64,000 nucleotides of DNA, from contig JAHIRF010000002.1 of the NCBI GenBank assembly GCA_018818785.1, forward strand, positions 278,595-342,594, written 5' to 3'. The DNA is from Thermoplasmatota archaeon (GTDB lineage Archaea > Thermoplasmatota > Thermoplasmata > UBA10834). The notes below the pieces were generated by a model. It was not told the origin of the DNA. It did no database searches and saw only the letters and a list, made by a program, of their open reading frames with translations. Both the position numbers and the translations under genes were made by a program. Shown in pieces: positions 34,059-43,672 of the stretch. The first letter of the stretch is position 1, and each line of letters opens with the position of its first letter.

Positions 34059-35137
34059 CCAGGATGAAATATCACTTCACAACGAAGGACCTGGTCACGA
34101 TAGCACTCCTGTCCGCGCTTGGCGGTGTGCTATCGACATATGTGGGTTATCTCGGCAACATGGTGAATCACATTGTCGGAGTTCCGTTCGGGGCAGGCCA
34201 GTTCCTTTCGGGATTGCATGTCATCTGGATCATGCTGGCAATCGCCCTGACGAGAAAGAAGGGCGCGGGCACCGTGACTGGACTCGTCAAGGGCATAATC
34301 GAACTGTTCATGGGGAGCACACACGGGATCGTCATAGTCGTGGTCTCCATGATGCAAGGTATCATCCCCGACATGGTGATGTTCAAGGATAGCACTAAAT
34401 CCGATCGAAACATCTACGCATACACATTCGCAGGAGGGCTATCCGCAGCAACCAATGTCGTGGTTTTCCAGATATTCTTCTTCGCTGGAATCCCGATCAT
34501 ACTCATCGCAATGTTGTGCATGTTGGCATATGCATCAGGGATGATATTCGGCGGATGGCTCGTGCTCCAAATGCTGGATACATTGGAGACATCGGGAATC
34601 GTCCGCGGACGAAAACCGATAATAGTGGATTCACCCGAATTTGATGAGAAGGCGTATCTGGAGCAGAAGGGGAAGAAGAAGAAGGCCATCGCAGCGATGT
34701 CGGTTGTGGTCGCGTTCCTTGCAGTGTTCGCCATCGGGGGAGTATATTATTACATGTTCGTTTTCGTCCTGCCAGGTTCGGATACCATTGAAATAACCGG
34801 CGATGTGCAGAACCCATATGATTTCAGGTACAGCGATTTCGAGAACCAGGAGGTCACGATCAACGCCGAACTCATAGGCTCGGTGACTTATGTAGCACCC
34901 AAGAACTATACGGGTGTGCCCATCAACATCATAATCGAAGAGTCGTCTCCTGGGGATGATGCTTCAGATGTGGTCGTCTGGGGAAGTGACGGCTACACAG
35001 TGGTCTTCTCATTTGTGAACGTAATGTCAGATGACAATCTAATACTGACCGCGGAAGATGACATCTATACGCTGGTAGCTGCTGAATATGAAGGTGCGTA
35101 TTGGGTCGAGGACGTCGTCAAGATCGAAGTGAGGTAG
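34055..35137 (+). CDS. ECF transporter S component (YkoE-like) fused to a surface domain
   Basis: Residues 1 to about 190 are a substrate-binding S component with six or so membrane segments. The SGLHVIWIMLAIALTRKKGAG and MGSTHGIVIVV segments recall the YkoE family of hydroxymethylpyrimidine/thiamine transporters. After a charged cytoplasmic loop (EQKGKKKKA) another helix (about 215-240) leads to an extracellular domain of about 115 residues with the TGVPINIIIEES and GSDGYTVVF pattern of the two preceding proteins. GTG 34055 overlaps the previous stop; ATG 34064 is possible. The vitamin specificity is only a suggestion. Confidence 0.78.
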   Translation: MTRMKYHFTTKDLVTIALLSALGGVLSTYVGYLGNMVNHIVGVPFGAGQFLSGLHVIWIMLAIALTRKKGAGTVTGLVKGIIELFMGSTHGIVIVVVSMMQGIIPDMVMFKDSTKSDRNIYAYTFAGGLSAATNVVVFQIFFFAGIPIILIAMLCMLAYASGMIFGGWLVLQMLDTLETSGIVRGRKPIIVDSPEFDEKAYLEQKGKKKKAIAAMSVVVAFLAVFAIGGVYYYMFVFVLPGSDTIEITGDVQNPYDFRYSDFENQEVTINAELIGSVTYVAPKNYTGVPINIIIEESSPGDDASDVVVWGSDGYTVVFSFVNVMSDDNLILTAEDDIYTLVAAEYEGAYWVEDVVKIEVR

Positions 35138-36610
35138 ATGCTCGAAGTATCGCACCTGTGCGTCAGGTATGAGAATAGGTCCATTCCTGCAGTCCAAGAC
35201 ATATCCTTCTCAATCGGACACGGAGAGTTCGTCGTACTAGCTGGCGATAGCGCATCGGGCAAATCGACGGTCATGCAAGCCGTGTGCAGATTCATACCTG
35301 AGATCATCCCTGCAGAACTATCCGGCTCGATCAGAATAGATGGAGATGAACTAGTCGACCCAATTGATACTGCACGATTCATAGCAATGGTGCAGCAGGA
35401 TCCAGAAACCCAATTCTGCACTGAAACGGTCGAGGAAGAGGTCGCGTTCGGTCTTGAGAATCTCAGGTTCAAGGAAGAAGATATCCGTCGTAGGGTCCAC
35501 GAGGCGCTGGAGATGGTTAATGCGTCTCACCTGATAGATCAAAGCATATCCACTCTGTCTGGAGGGGAGAAGCAGAAGGTGGCAATCGCATCAATGCTCG
35601 CGCTCGACCCTAGAATATTGATACTGGATGAACCGACATCTAGCCTGGATCCGAAGTCCGTCGCTGAGGTCGTATCAGCCATCGAGAAGCTCAGAACGGT
35701 AAGGAGCATGACCGTGGTCATCGTAGAGCACAGGGTCCGTGGATTCATAGATATGGCGACTAGGATCATCCTTATGGATCGGGGGAAGATAGTGCATGAT
35801 TTCACGGTTGAGGATTTGAAGTTCGCAGGAATCTGTAAATCGCTGACAGGGGCTCGCAGTTATCCAAAGATTGTCCCAAGGGAGGGAACCGTCCTTACCA
35901 TCAATAATCTCAGCTATCAGACTGGAGGAAAGAAGATACTGGATGACGTGGGGCTCACTGTGACGGATGGAGCAGTGGTCGCGCTCATGGGAGAGAACGG
36001 CGCAGGAAAGACGACTCTGCTGAAACACATCATGGGACTGATCAAGGTATCCTCAGGTTCAATAGAATTCAAGAACCATCGCATAACCGAGAACAACCCA
36101 GTCGAACCATGGATACTGGGTAGAGACATCGGGTTGGTCTTCCAGAATCCGAATCACCAGATGTTCGAGAAGACTGTCGAGAAGGAGATCAAGTTTGGGC
36201 CAGAAAACTTCGGCACATCGATGGAAGAGGTTAAAAATACGATCGCGTCTTTTGAAAGCACCGAAGGAGTGCGACGATACGTCCATCCCCAATGCCTAAG
36301 CTTCGGACAGAAGAGAAGAGTGAACATCAGGTCCGCGTCTGCCCATGGCCCTAGCATACTCCTCCTAGACGAACCCTTTGCTGGACAGGACGAGAATAAC
36401 GTATCTAAAATCATGGAATTGCTTGCCAATCTTCAGAGATCCGGCAAGACCATCATTGTCGTGACTCACGACATTCAATTCGCGAGAGGATTCTGCACAG
36501 ACGCCCTGATCATGAGGCATGGCAGGGTAGTTGCAGATGGACCTATTGAGAAAATATCTGAAGAGTCTTGGCAGGATATCCTTCCAAAAGGAGGGAAGAT
36601 GGATGGATAA
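35138..36610 (+). CDS. ECF transporter ATPase with two ABC domains
   Basis: The 490-residue cytoplasmic protein contains two complete ABC modules. The first has GDSASGKST (Walker A), LSGGEKQKVAIAS (signature) and ILILDEPTSSLD (Walker B). The second has GENGAGKTT, a variant signature LSFGQKRRVNIRS, and ILLLDEPFAGQD. In ECF transporters these two modules, here on one chain, drive the T component. The ATG follows the S-component stop directly, and the end overlaps ecfT by eight bases. Confidence 0.94.
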   Translation: MLEVSHLCVRYENRSIPAVQDISFSIGHGEFVVLAGDSASGKSTVMQAVCRFIPEIIPAELSGSIRIDGDELVDPIDTARFIAMVQQDPETQFCTETVEEEVAFGLENLRFKEEDIRRRVHEALEMVNASHLIDQSISTLSGGEKQKVAIASMLALDPRILILDEPTSSLDPKSVAEVVSAIEKLRTVRSMTVVIVEHRVRGFIDMATRIILMDRGKIVHDFTVEDLKFAGICKSLTGARSYPKIVPREGTVLTINNLSYQTGGKKILDDVGLTVTDGAVVALMGENGAGKTTLLKHIMGLIKVSSGSIEFKNHRITENNPVEPWILGRDIGLVFQNPNHQMFEKTVEKEIKFGPENFGTSMEEVKNTIASFESTEGVRRYVHPQCLSFGQKRRVNIRSASAHGPSILLLDEPFAGQDENNVSKIMELLANLQRSGKTIIVVTHDIQFARGFCTDALIMRHGRVVADGPIEKISEESWQDILPKGGKMDG

Positions 36611-37352
36611 GCCTAACGCCATCAACCCCCTGGCCAAGTTCCTCATCTTGATAGTACTATCAGTCATGGTCTTTCAGATTTCCGATCCCGCATACATGGT
36701 TCTGTTTGTGGCAGTGGTAATCGTGGCAAAGGTTCTGACGAATGCAAGGAGCACATTGACTAAAGGCGTCATGTGGTTCGCTTTCGCCATATTCCTCGCC
36801 CAAGTGATATTCAACCATTCGGGAGATATCGCCGTCACAATACTGTTCCTCGACGTCAATTGGGGAGGAATAGTAACAGGGGTTTTGATCGCTGGAAGGT
36901 TTCTGGCATTGATCACGATGTCATGGATATTCGTCGCCACGACAAGAGCCTCAGATTTCTCCTCTGCGCTCATAAGCTCCGGAATGCCATACAGATTCGC
37001 ATACCTGCCGGCATTAGCGATGAGATTCGTTCCTGTGTTCCAGGTGGAATTGAGCGCGGTCCGCGACGCTCAGGTCACTAGAGGTTTGAGGTTGGACAAG
37101 AGCATCAAGGGGATCGTCCGGGCGGCACGATATACGACCATGCCGATGTTGATCTCAGCGATGTCGAAGGTCAACACTCTTGCAGCCTCTATGACGGGCA
37201 GAGGATTCGGCGCATATCCGAAACGTACATTGCTCAAGCCACTTCGCATGACCGTATGGGACATCTTACTGGTCATATCCTCTATCGTACTGGCAGTGGC
37301 AATCATCTATTTTTCCAGATGCTATGAGATCGACTTGCTCGTGCATGTCTAG
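36603..37352 (+). CDS. ecfT: ECF transporter T component
   Basis: The 249-residue membrane protein starts MDKPNAINPLAKFLILIVLS. It has the cytoplasmic coupling-helix pattern of EcfT, with the Ala-Arg-Gly-like motifs DAQVTRGLRLDKSIKG and TLAASMTGRGFGAYPKRT, between about five membrane segments. It joins the S component to the ATPase. GGAGGG lies just before the ATG; a longer frame from 36531 overlaps the ATPase gene and is not used. Confidence 0.92.
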   Translation: MDKPNAINPLAKFLILIVLSVMVFQISDPAYMVLFVAVVIVAKVLTNARSTLTKGVMWFAFAIFLAQVIFNHSGDIAVTILFLDVNWGGIVTGVLIAGRFLALITMSWIFVATTRASDFSSALISSGMPYRFAYLPALAMRFVPVFQVELSAVRDAQVTRGLRLDKSIKGIVRAARYTTMPMLISAMSKVNTLAASMTGRGFGAYPKRTLLKPLRMTVWDILLVISSIVLAVAIIYFSRCYEIDLLVHV

Positions 37353-38065
37353 AACTCGTCCCAAGAAGAAATCTTGTCGGCCCATTGGTCCATTTGGGCG
37401 CAATCGCTCCTGAATCCACCGTAGTATCTGAGTGCACTTGACACGGAGCCAGGAAGCTTTGACCTAATATCCGTCTTAATTCTATCCTCATATCGAGCGA
37501 CTATCATCCTGGCAAAATCGAACTTCGCATCAGTGAACATCGGTCTTGTGGCTATGACATATGCACATACCTGCCCCAAGTCTTCGATGGAATCGCCCTC
37601 ATGGGATTCCTCGAGATCTATTCCGACTAGCATTCCGGGAGCATCGATGAAATTACGGAGAATCGAATCGCCTCTGACCAGCTTGAAATCGAACGCCTTG
37701 TGGAAAGAATATAGCCAGGACGCAACACGATCGGCGAGTTGGTCCAATGCCACATCACCCGCCCTTTGACACGCGCCTTCGAAACATGAATCAAATAACT
37801 CGGACGCATTATCTCCATCGACATGGCTCATGACGAAAGCGTTCTCCAACTGCAAGAGTGGTTCCGGAACAGATACCCCATATCGTTTGCATCGGCAAAG
37901 AATCTCATATTCGTTGGCAATCGAACGCGCCCGGCCAGGTCCAGAGACTTTAGCCACGCATATCTTTCCTTCAAGATTCACTTTGAACACTCTATTCTTC
38001 CTGCTGAAGAATGGTTCACCGACCCTCATCCGCTCCAGGTCGGCAATTGACAGATTATCGGCCAA
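37349..38065 (-). CDS. Small protein-kinase-like fold protein (Bud32/RIO-like)
   Basis: The 238-residue protein shows kinase landmarks: a VAKVSG strand with Lys39, a helix Glu in IANEYEIL, the hinge-like AFVMSHVDG, the catalytic loop LVRGDSILRNF with Asp133 and Asn138, and the metal-binding Asp150 in VGIDLEE. The usual His of the HGD/HRD motif is Arg. Size and order recall Bud32 or aminoglycoside-phosphotransferase kinases. The substrate is unknown. It converges with ecfT (four-base overlap) and stands alone. Confidence 0.7.
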   Translation of the reverse strand: MADNLSIADLERMRVGEPFFSRKNRVFKVNLEGKICVAKVSGPGRARSIANEYEILCRCKRYGVSVPEPLLQLENAFVMSHVDGDNASELFDSCFEGACQRAGDVALDQLADRVASWLYSFHKAFDFKLVRGDSILRNFIDAPGMLVGIDLEESHEGDSIEDLGQVCAYVIATRPMFTDAKFDFARMIVARYEDRIKTDIRSKLPGSVSSALRYYGGFRSDCAQMDQWADKISSWDEF

Positions 38066-38188
38066 CGATTATCCTCCGATGAGGGATAATGCGTGAACTC
38101 CAATGAATAGCTGACGGCTCTCAGCATCGATCGAGCGGGCAATTACACAAGACTAATTAACGCAATTGTCCATGAATGTGGGATCATC

Positions 38189-38689
38189 ATGGATTCAATC
38201 GACCCAATCAGCAAGAGAATATCCGTCCGAGAATATGATTCGAGGGAGATACCAGAAGAGGCACTTAAAAGGATACTCGAAGCGGGACGAATCGCACCCT
38301 CCGCCATGAACTACCAGCCATGGAAATTCGTGGTTGTCCATGACCCGTCAAGAAGGAAAGCCCTATCCCATGGAAGATATGCGAAATTCTTGACGGAGTG
38401 CCCTGTCGTAATCGTGGGGTGTGGGAATAAGAAACGATCTCCGGAATGGTATACTGTTGATGTCACCATCGCGCTTCAGAATATGGTTACACAGGCCACG
38501 GCTGAGGGATTGGGGAGTTGCTGGATCGGCAGCTTCGATGAAGATGCAGTCAAGGCCGCCATCAAAGCTCCAGAAGACCATGCGATCGTGGCCATGCTTG
38601 CCATCGGCTACCCCAAAGATGGAAAACTTAAGATTGCCCACAAGAGGAAGAGCTTCGATGAGATTGTCTCATTCGAAGACTTCAGTTGA
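38189..38689 (+). CDS. Nitroreductase family protein
   Basis: The 166-residue FMN-binding protein begins with the family's SKRISVREYDSREIPEE pattern and has APSAMNYQPWKFVVVHD and EGLGSCWIGSFDEDAV, as in short archaeal nitroreductases. It reduces substrates with NAD(P)H. The true substrate is unknown. An A/T-rich ACTAATTAA lies about 30 bases upstream of the ATG. Confidence 0.92.
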   Translation: MDSIDPISKRISVREYDSREIPEEALKRILEAGRIAPSAMNYQPWKFVVVHDPSRRKALSHGRYAKFLTECPVVIVGCGNKKRSPEWYTVDVTIALQNMVTQATAEGLGSCWIGSFDEDAVKAAIKAPEDHAIVAMLAIGYPKDGKLKIAHKRKSFDEIVSFEDFS

Positions 38690-38865
38690 ACCGAATTAAT
38701 AGAAAAAACGGGTAGACCCTCGCCGGTCTTCCCGGTCGGATTCCCCAGCTATGATTGAATCTAGTATTAGAAGCCAATTCTGGTTCATTCTTCAAACTAA
38801 TCGGGGAGATTCATTGAAAATATTGAATGATAAAGGGTTTAGTCGGGACCATAGTGATCCTCAAC

Positions 38866-40431
38866 TCACTGGGGCACTGCAACCAGTTCACCAGATAGTG
38901 GTGACTCCAGCAGGCTCTGCATCAACTCGACTGCAGCCTGGGCTATTCCGCCATCCGTGACTGTGAGCAACAGACAAGCGGCATCCATCTCTCCGCTGGA
39001 AATCAATGCTCTAGCCTCATCCTCGATGGCAATCACATCGACGAGCTGTTCGCTCTCCCACTGCTCGTAGACTGGAACCAGATCGCCCCACTCATAGAGT
39101 CCGCTGCTCCTAAGCTGAGATGCAGCGCTCCAGGCAAGTCCCTTGACATAATCCTGAAGAAGTACGCTCGCAACATCCAGCTCGTTGAGGATTGCATTGT
39201 GCAACGCAACATATGGCGCCCACACAGGACCGTTTATTGCCATCCACATCACAGACAACTCTTCCACGTTGGTGGGATCAGAGCGGAATACTGAAGCGCT
39301 CACAGTCCTTGCGTTGGAGATCGAGAAACCAGGCCATCCATCCCACCAGCAGTCGTCCGGAATCTCGGGATGCGCATCCTTCACTGCGTTCGTGTTCGGG
39401 TTCCCGAAGTTCTCAAGATCCCTCGTGAAGCTCATCACCGTCTGGACATCAAGCACGGGATTCTCGGCCAATAACTCCAACCCACGATCGTATCTCGCCA
39501 CCGATGGTGTCCAAAAGTAGCGGAATGATCCATCTAATACCCAAGAATGGAAAGGTTCCATGACATAGTGGTTGGTATGGACATATGCACCATCCGTTAT
39601 TATTTGGTACAATGTGTCTGGCGTATTGATCACTGATGGGACGGTCTCTACGAAGGCCGCTATGGATGCATCAGACAATATGAATGTCGCACCCTCAGCT
39701 TTCGGAACCTCGCCGATCAGAGCGATGGCCTCATTCACATCCGCACACTGTTCCATTACCATCTGGTTTACGATGAACGGTGCATAACCCGGATCATAGT
39801 ATTCGGGAACTGGCATCCAAGTGTGACCAATGGACAGACCCATCTCATTGATACCCTGAGAGATACCGACCGCACCAGCAGACATCATGCCAATGAATTT
39901 GTATCCAGAATCCGGTTCAACGAGCATGAGGACTTGCATGTTGTTCTGGTCGCGGTTCTTTGATGTGATTGGCACGCCATCAGTCGTTCCACTGCCAGCC
40001 GCGGCGAAGCATGTGCAGGCTTTCTGTTCGTAGTCGTCGTTTCCGTACTTGTTGAACGTTAAGAGATCGTTGTACGAGACTCCCGATGTCTTTGACATGC
40101 CTTTCAGTTCGTCGATTACTTCAGACGTAAGGTATGCCTCATCTGCCAACGCATCCGCAATCAACGCTTGCTGCGACAATCCATTCACTGAGACCCAATC
40201 CCAGAACTGGGCAACATTGCTCACGATCGCGTCCTTGGCCATCGCACCATATTGAAGACCCATCTCTCGAGGTGTCCCACTCAGGTACAAGACCGTTGTC
40301 TCAGACTTTCCGCCTCCACCATCATTCTTCGCAAGCATCGGCACTGCCATCGCAGATAACACGACGGCGACTAGCACGAATGCTGCGCTCATCTTAATTC
40401 CTCTCACGATTCCCCTCCACACTTGCGCCAA
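38866..40431 (-). CDS. Secreted C45-family (acyltransferase-like) Ntn hydrolase
   Basis: The protein of up to 521 residues has an N-terminal signal peptide (hydrophobic MSAAFVLVAVVLSAMAVPM, cleavage likely near MLAKNDG). The Ntn-hydrolase core includes the GTPREMGLQYGAMAKD helix seen in C45 peptidases and the ACTCFAAAGSGTTDGVPITS segment, whose Cys should become the N-terminal nucleophile after self-cleavage. ITSKNRDQN is the family's GRNxD-like motif. Substrate unknown; amide or acyl-amino acid hydrolysis outside the cell is likely. The start may be a GTG or ATG about 9 to 14 codons in, each with a purine-rich site upstream. Confidence 0.8.
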   Translation of the reverse strand: MAQVWRGIVRGIKMSAAFVLVAVVLSAMAVPMLAKNDGGGGKSETTVLYLSGTPREMGLQYGAMAKDAIVSNVAQFWDWVSVNGLSQQALIADALADEAYLTSEVIDELKGMSKTSGVSYNDLLTFNKYGNDDYEQKACTCFAAAGSGTTDGVPITSKNRDQNNMQVLMLVEPDSGYKFIGMMSAGAVGISQGINEMGLSIGHTWMPVPEYYDPGYAPFIVNQMVMEQCADVNEAIALIGEVPKAEGATFILSDASIAAFVETVPSVINTPDTLYQIITDGAYVHTNHYVMEPFHSWVLDGSFRYFWTPSVARYDRGLELLAENPVLDVQTVMSFTRDLENFGNPNTNAVKDAHPEIPDDCWWDGWPGFSISNARTVSASVFRSDPTNVEELSVMWMAINGPVWAPYVALHNAILNELDVASVLLQDYVKGLAWSAASQLRSSGLYEWGDLVPVYEQWESEQLVDVIAIEDEARALISSGEMDAACLLLTVTDGGIAQAAVELMQSLLESPLSGELVAVPQ

Positions 40432-40687
40432 TGAGCAATCCTTTTCCCTTAAAATATAAGGGCAGTTAAACCATTGAATCCGGATTACTGGCGCATCAAA
40501 GACATCTATCCCATCTACTAAGTCATTTTCGGTTCATGATTAGAAAGATGATTTCCGCATTCGCCGCAATTATGCATAGAAGAGCACAATTGTCACGGAC
40601 TCCCCGGATTGGGCAGATGGCGGAGCACAATGCCATTGGCGCGGAAATTCTCAATCCTTGAATAAGGGCATCGGATTCGAAAGGATT

Positions 40688-41605
40688 TCAGAGGCTGCGG
40701 CAAAGAACCAGACTCAGCCTTATACGGTCGCCAAGCGCAGGATCAGAATAGGACCCGCTAATCATTCGACATCCAGGAAGATGTGAATCCAAAGAGTTCA
40801 GGATGGACTCCATTTCCTTGTCCCAGGGATCTGAAGAGGAATAGATCACGATGCCGGCTTCTGTCTCTGTGAGGTCGTAATCGAACCAAGGCGAACTCAG
40901 CGCCTCGTTGACAACCCGCTCGACGCGCTCATCGCCACGTGCCATGCCTAGTCCGAACCGCCCATATGATGAATCACCGATGACCCGCCCAAGTGGATCT
41001 ATGTCCAATTTCGATGCAGTTGCGCACAATTCCATGACTGGTCGGAGCATGATACTGTTCATCAACGAGAAGGCTTTTGACAAAGGCACGTTCGGCGCCA
41101 GAGTAGATAGCTGGTCGTTCCCGAATTCGACACAGATAGTAGATGTCTCGAGCAGCTCATCAAGGATCCGTCTGGCAAACTCCCGTCTCCTGGTACTCTC
41201 CGCGGAGAACGGTGTCGCAGCCAGAACAATCTCAAGCGTCCCTTTTGACTGAGCGAGCGTAGAGAAAACCTTCGTCCCGAGACTCCCGCTGATACCCCCG
41301 AGACCGCACATCAAGAATGCCAGATCGGTATTGTTGAACAGATCCATCACCTCATGTCCGACTATCGACGGCATCTGTTTCAGTACGGATCGATCGGTAT
41401 GATATGCTCCGACCAAACGATCCTGGCCAAGAAGGATTCTTCTCTCCGCACCCGAGCGATCCAGGTCAGCGCTCGATGTGGATATCGCAACCTTGGGGTA
41501 TGACGCAGGCTCGACCATGTTGCACCCTGCACTCCCAAGACCGAAAAGCTTGGTTCTGGCATTTTGTCCATCAGGGAATTGAGAGAATCTGAGCCTTTCC
41601 GCCAT
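40688..41605 (-). CDS. Divergent FtsZ/tubulin-superfamily protein
   Basis: The 305-residue protein resembles FtsZ over its GTPase core: KLFGLGSAGCNM (residues 19-30, nucleotide-binding GxGGxG-like), the tubulin signature position LMCGLGGISGSLGTKV (98-113), and the region around RFGLGMARGDERVERVVNEALSSPWFD, which matches the end of the FtsZ core. The tubulin signature is degenerate, and the T7 loop, which supplies catalytic acids to the neighbouring subunit, reads KLDIDPLG. No C-terminal peptide tail like that of FtsZ is apparent. ATG 41605 fits a leaderless transcript from GGTTAAAATCC about 26 bases upstream. Standalone gene. Confidence 0.8.
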   Translation of the reverse strand: MAERLRFSQFPDGQNARTKLFGLGSAGCNMVEPASYPKVAISTSSADLDRSGAERRILLGQDRLVGAYHTDRSVLKQMPSIVGHEVMDLFNNTDLAFLMCGLGGISGSLGTKVFSTLAQSKGTLEIVLAATPFSAESTRRREFARRILDELLETSTICVEFGNDQLSTLAPNVPLSKAFSLMNSIMLRPVMELCATASKLDIDPLGRVIGDSSYGRFGLGMARGDERVERVVNEALSSPWFDYDLTETEAGIVIYSSSDPWDKEMESILNSLDSHLPGCRMISGSYSDPALGDRIRLSLVLCRSL

Positions 41606-41827
41606 CCAGACCATTGATGAACCTATTCGGATTTTAACCTTTCATGTTTGAACTCATCGTTAGTGATCGCTCCAGGCACACTAGGGACAAGAACCAAGCT
41701 TAAGTAATCAAACCCATATCGGTGGTGCCAGGGCATCTATTGCTCTTGATATGGGGAGGACCGGCAGGCTGAACAGGGATGCCTTGAGCTTGACCGGGAC
41801 AGGGCTCAATGCAGCGGTGCAGTCATC

Positions 41828-43672
41828 ATGGCAGACTTGCAGACAGAATTTGTAATGAGCATGGCGCTCGTCATAGCGGTTGCTGCAGTCATCATAGTAC
41901 TCTTCCACAGGTTCAAACAGCCTCTCATTCTGGGATATCTTCTAGCAGGGATCATCGTCGGTCCCTTGGTAACTTCGTCAAGGGAGTCCGTCGAGCTTCT
42001 GGCAAGACTGGGCATCATCCTGATCACATTCTCAATAGGGCTCGAATTCAACTTCAAGAAGCTGAGAGCGCTCGGCATAACCGTGATAGCAGCCGCCACC
42101 CTGGAGATCCTACTCATGATAGGATTCGGATTCCAGTTAGGCCTTGCTCTGGGCTGGACTTCTCTCGAAGCGACCTTGTTGGGTGCTATCCTGTCAGTCG
42201 GGTCGACGATGATGATAGTTCGGGCGCTCATGGAGAGCGGAGGGTTCGAAAAGGAGCGGGCCAGACTCGTCATGGGTTTGCTTATCGTGGAAGACTTCGC
42301 TGCCGTATTGATACTCGCATCCGTATCCGGATTGGTATCGTCCGGGGGCATCGACCCGGGACAGCTAGGAGGATTACTTTTAAAGATGGGCGTGTTCGTG
42401 GCCGCCGCATTCGTATTCGGACTTGCTGTCGTTCCAAGGCTGGTCGATTACATTGGGAAGCAGCGCTCAGGTGAACTCCTCATAGTCACCGTGCTAGGGC
42501 TCTGCTTCGCCATGGCATACTTCTCCATAGCCATCGGATTCTCGGAGGCCATCGGAGCATTCGTCATGGGCGTGCTCATATCTGAATCCCGATTCGCATC
42601 GGATGTCATGAGGAAGGTGGAGCCGGTCAGGGATATTTTCGGAGCCATATTCTTCATAACCATAGGCATACTCGCCATAGGGATGTTGATGGAGCTGGAC
42701 ATACTCGCCAATCCATCTACATTCATCATCCCGGTTGTCATAATAACCGTCGTCTTCATCCTGGCAAAACTGTTCTCATGCACACTATCTACATTTGCGG
42801 CAGGATTCGGTGCCAGGAATGCGATAGGTGCGGGATTGAGCATGGTCGCGATAGGAGAATTCTCCCTCATGATCGCAGCGGTCGCAGCGACGAACTCGAA
42901 TATCCGTCCGGACCTGTATCCCATGATAGTCGTGGTGACAACCATCACTGCCTTGATCGTGCCGTACAGCGTCAAATCCACAGAGAATATAATCAGAACG
43001 ATAGAGACCAAGACACCAAGGTCTCTGGTAATCCTCGCGTCCTACCTGAATCTGGTCATGAGGAATCTCAGGAGACGCTCGCGCGCTTCCCGAAAGATAT
43101 CGAACGAGATGAGGAACAACATATCGAGCATACTCGTGAACATAGTGATCGTCATCTCGGTCCTGGTAGGCCTTGGCAGTTTCATTCAGCGAGCAGAGGA
43201 TTATGCGTACCTGGTCGGAGGACGGGCAGACCTCCTGACTCTGCTGGCGGTCACTGCATCCATAGTGCTCATAGTCCCGGCCATGTACAACACCTGGGTC
43301 AGAACGATCAGGTTCGTTGAGGTGTCGACGAGCGAGGCGATGCTCGGAACACGGTCGGGAGAGGAGATGGGGTACCAGGCTACTGCAAAAGCCCTCAGAT
43401 GGACCATGCTCGGTCTGTATCTCGCGATCGGATTCGTAATCATATCACCTATAGTGCATTCTGTCGTCCAGGAGAACATGGTGTTCTACATCCTGGTACT
43501 AGGGATGATCACGGCGGTCCTTGTCGCACTCTGGAACTCGGTTCAGACAGTCAACGACAAGATGTGTGAGGTTTTTGCAAGGACGGATCGGTCGACCCAC
43601 GAATCGACATCATCCAAGGAATTGGCCGAGATATCGGAGATCATTGCCGCCATGGAGCGTGAGAAAGATTGA
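41828..43672 (+). CDS. Kef/CPA2-type cation:proton antiporter
   Basis: The 614-residue membrane protein has the monovalent cation:proton antiporter-2 core (about 1-385): LFHRFKQPLILGYLLAGIIVGP, the ARLGIILITFSIGLEF helix and GFSEAIGAFVMGVLISES. It then has an unusual C-terminal part with three or four more membrane segments (about 435-585) and no TrkA-N domain. It exchanges K+ or Na+ for protons. It overlaps the TTG of mre11 (TTGA), which suggests joint translation with DNA-repair genes, though a functional link is not obvious. Confidence 0.87.
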   Translation: MADLQTEFVMSMALVIAVAAVIIVLFHRFKQPLILGYLLAGIIVGPLVTSSRESVELLARLGIILITFSIGLEFNFKKLRALGITVIAAATLEILLMIGFGFQLGLALGWTSLEATLLGAILSVGSTMMIVRALMESGGFEKERARLVMGLLIVEDFAAVLILASVSGLVSSGGIDPGQLGGLLLKMGVFVAAAFVFGLAVVPRLVDYIGKQRSGELLIVTVLGLCFAMAYFSIAIGFSEAIGAFVMGVLISESRFASDVMRKVEPVRDIFGAIFFITIGILAIGMLMELDILANPSTFIIPVVIITVVFILAKLFSCTLSTFAAGFGARNAIGAGLSMVAIGEFSLMIAAVAATNSNIRPDLYPMIVVVTTITALIVPYSVKSTENIIRTIETKTPRSLVILASYLNLVMRNLRRRSRASRKISNEMRNNISSILVNIVIVISVLVGLGSFIQRAEDYAYLVGGRADLLTLLAVTASIVLIVPAMYNTWVRTIRFVEVSTSEAMLGTRSGEEMGYQATAKALRWTMLGLYLAIGFVIISPIVHSVVQENMVFYILVLGMITAVLVALWNSVQTVNDKMCEVFARTDRSTHESTSSKELAEISEIIAAMEREKD

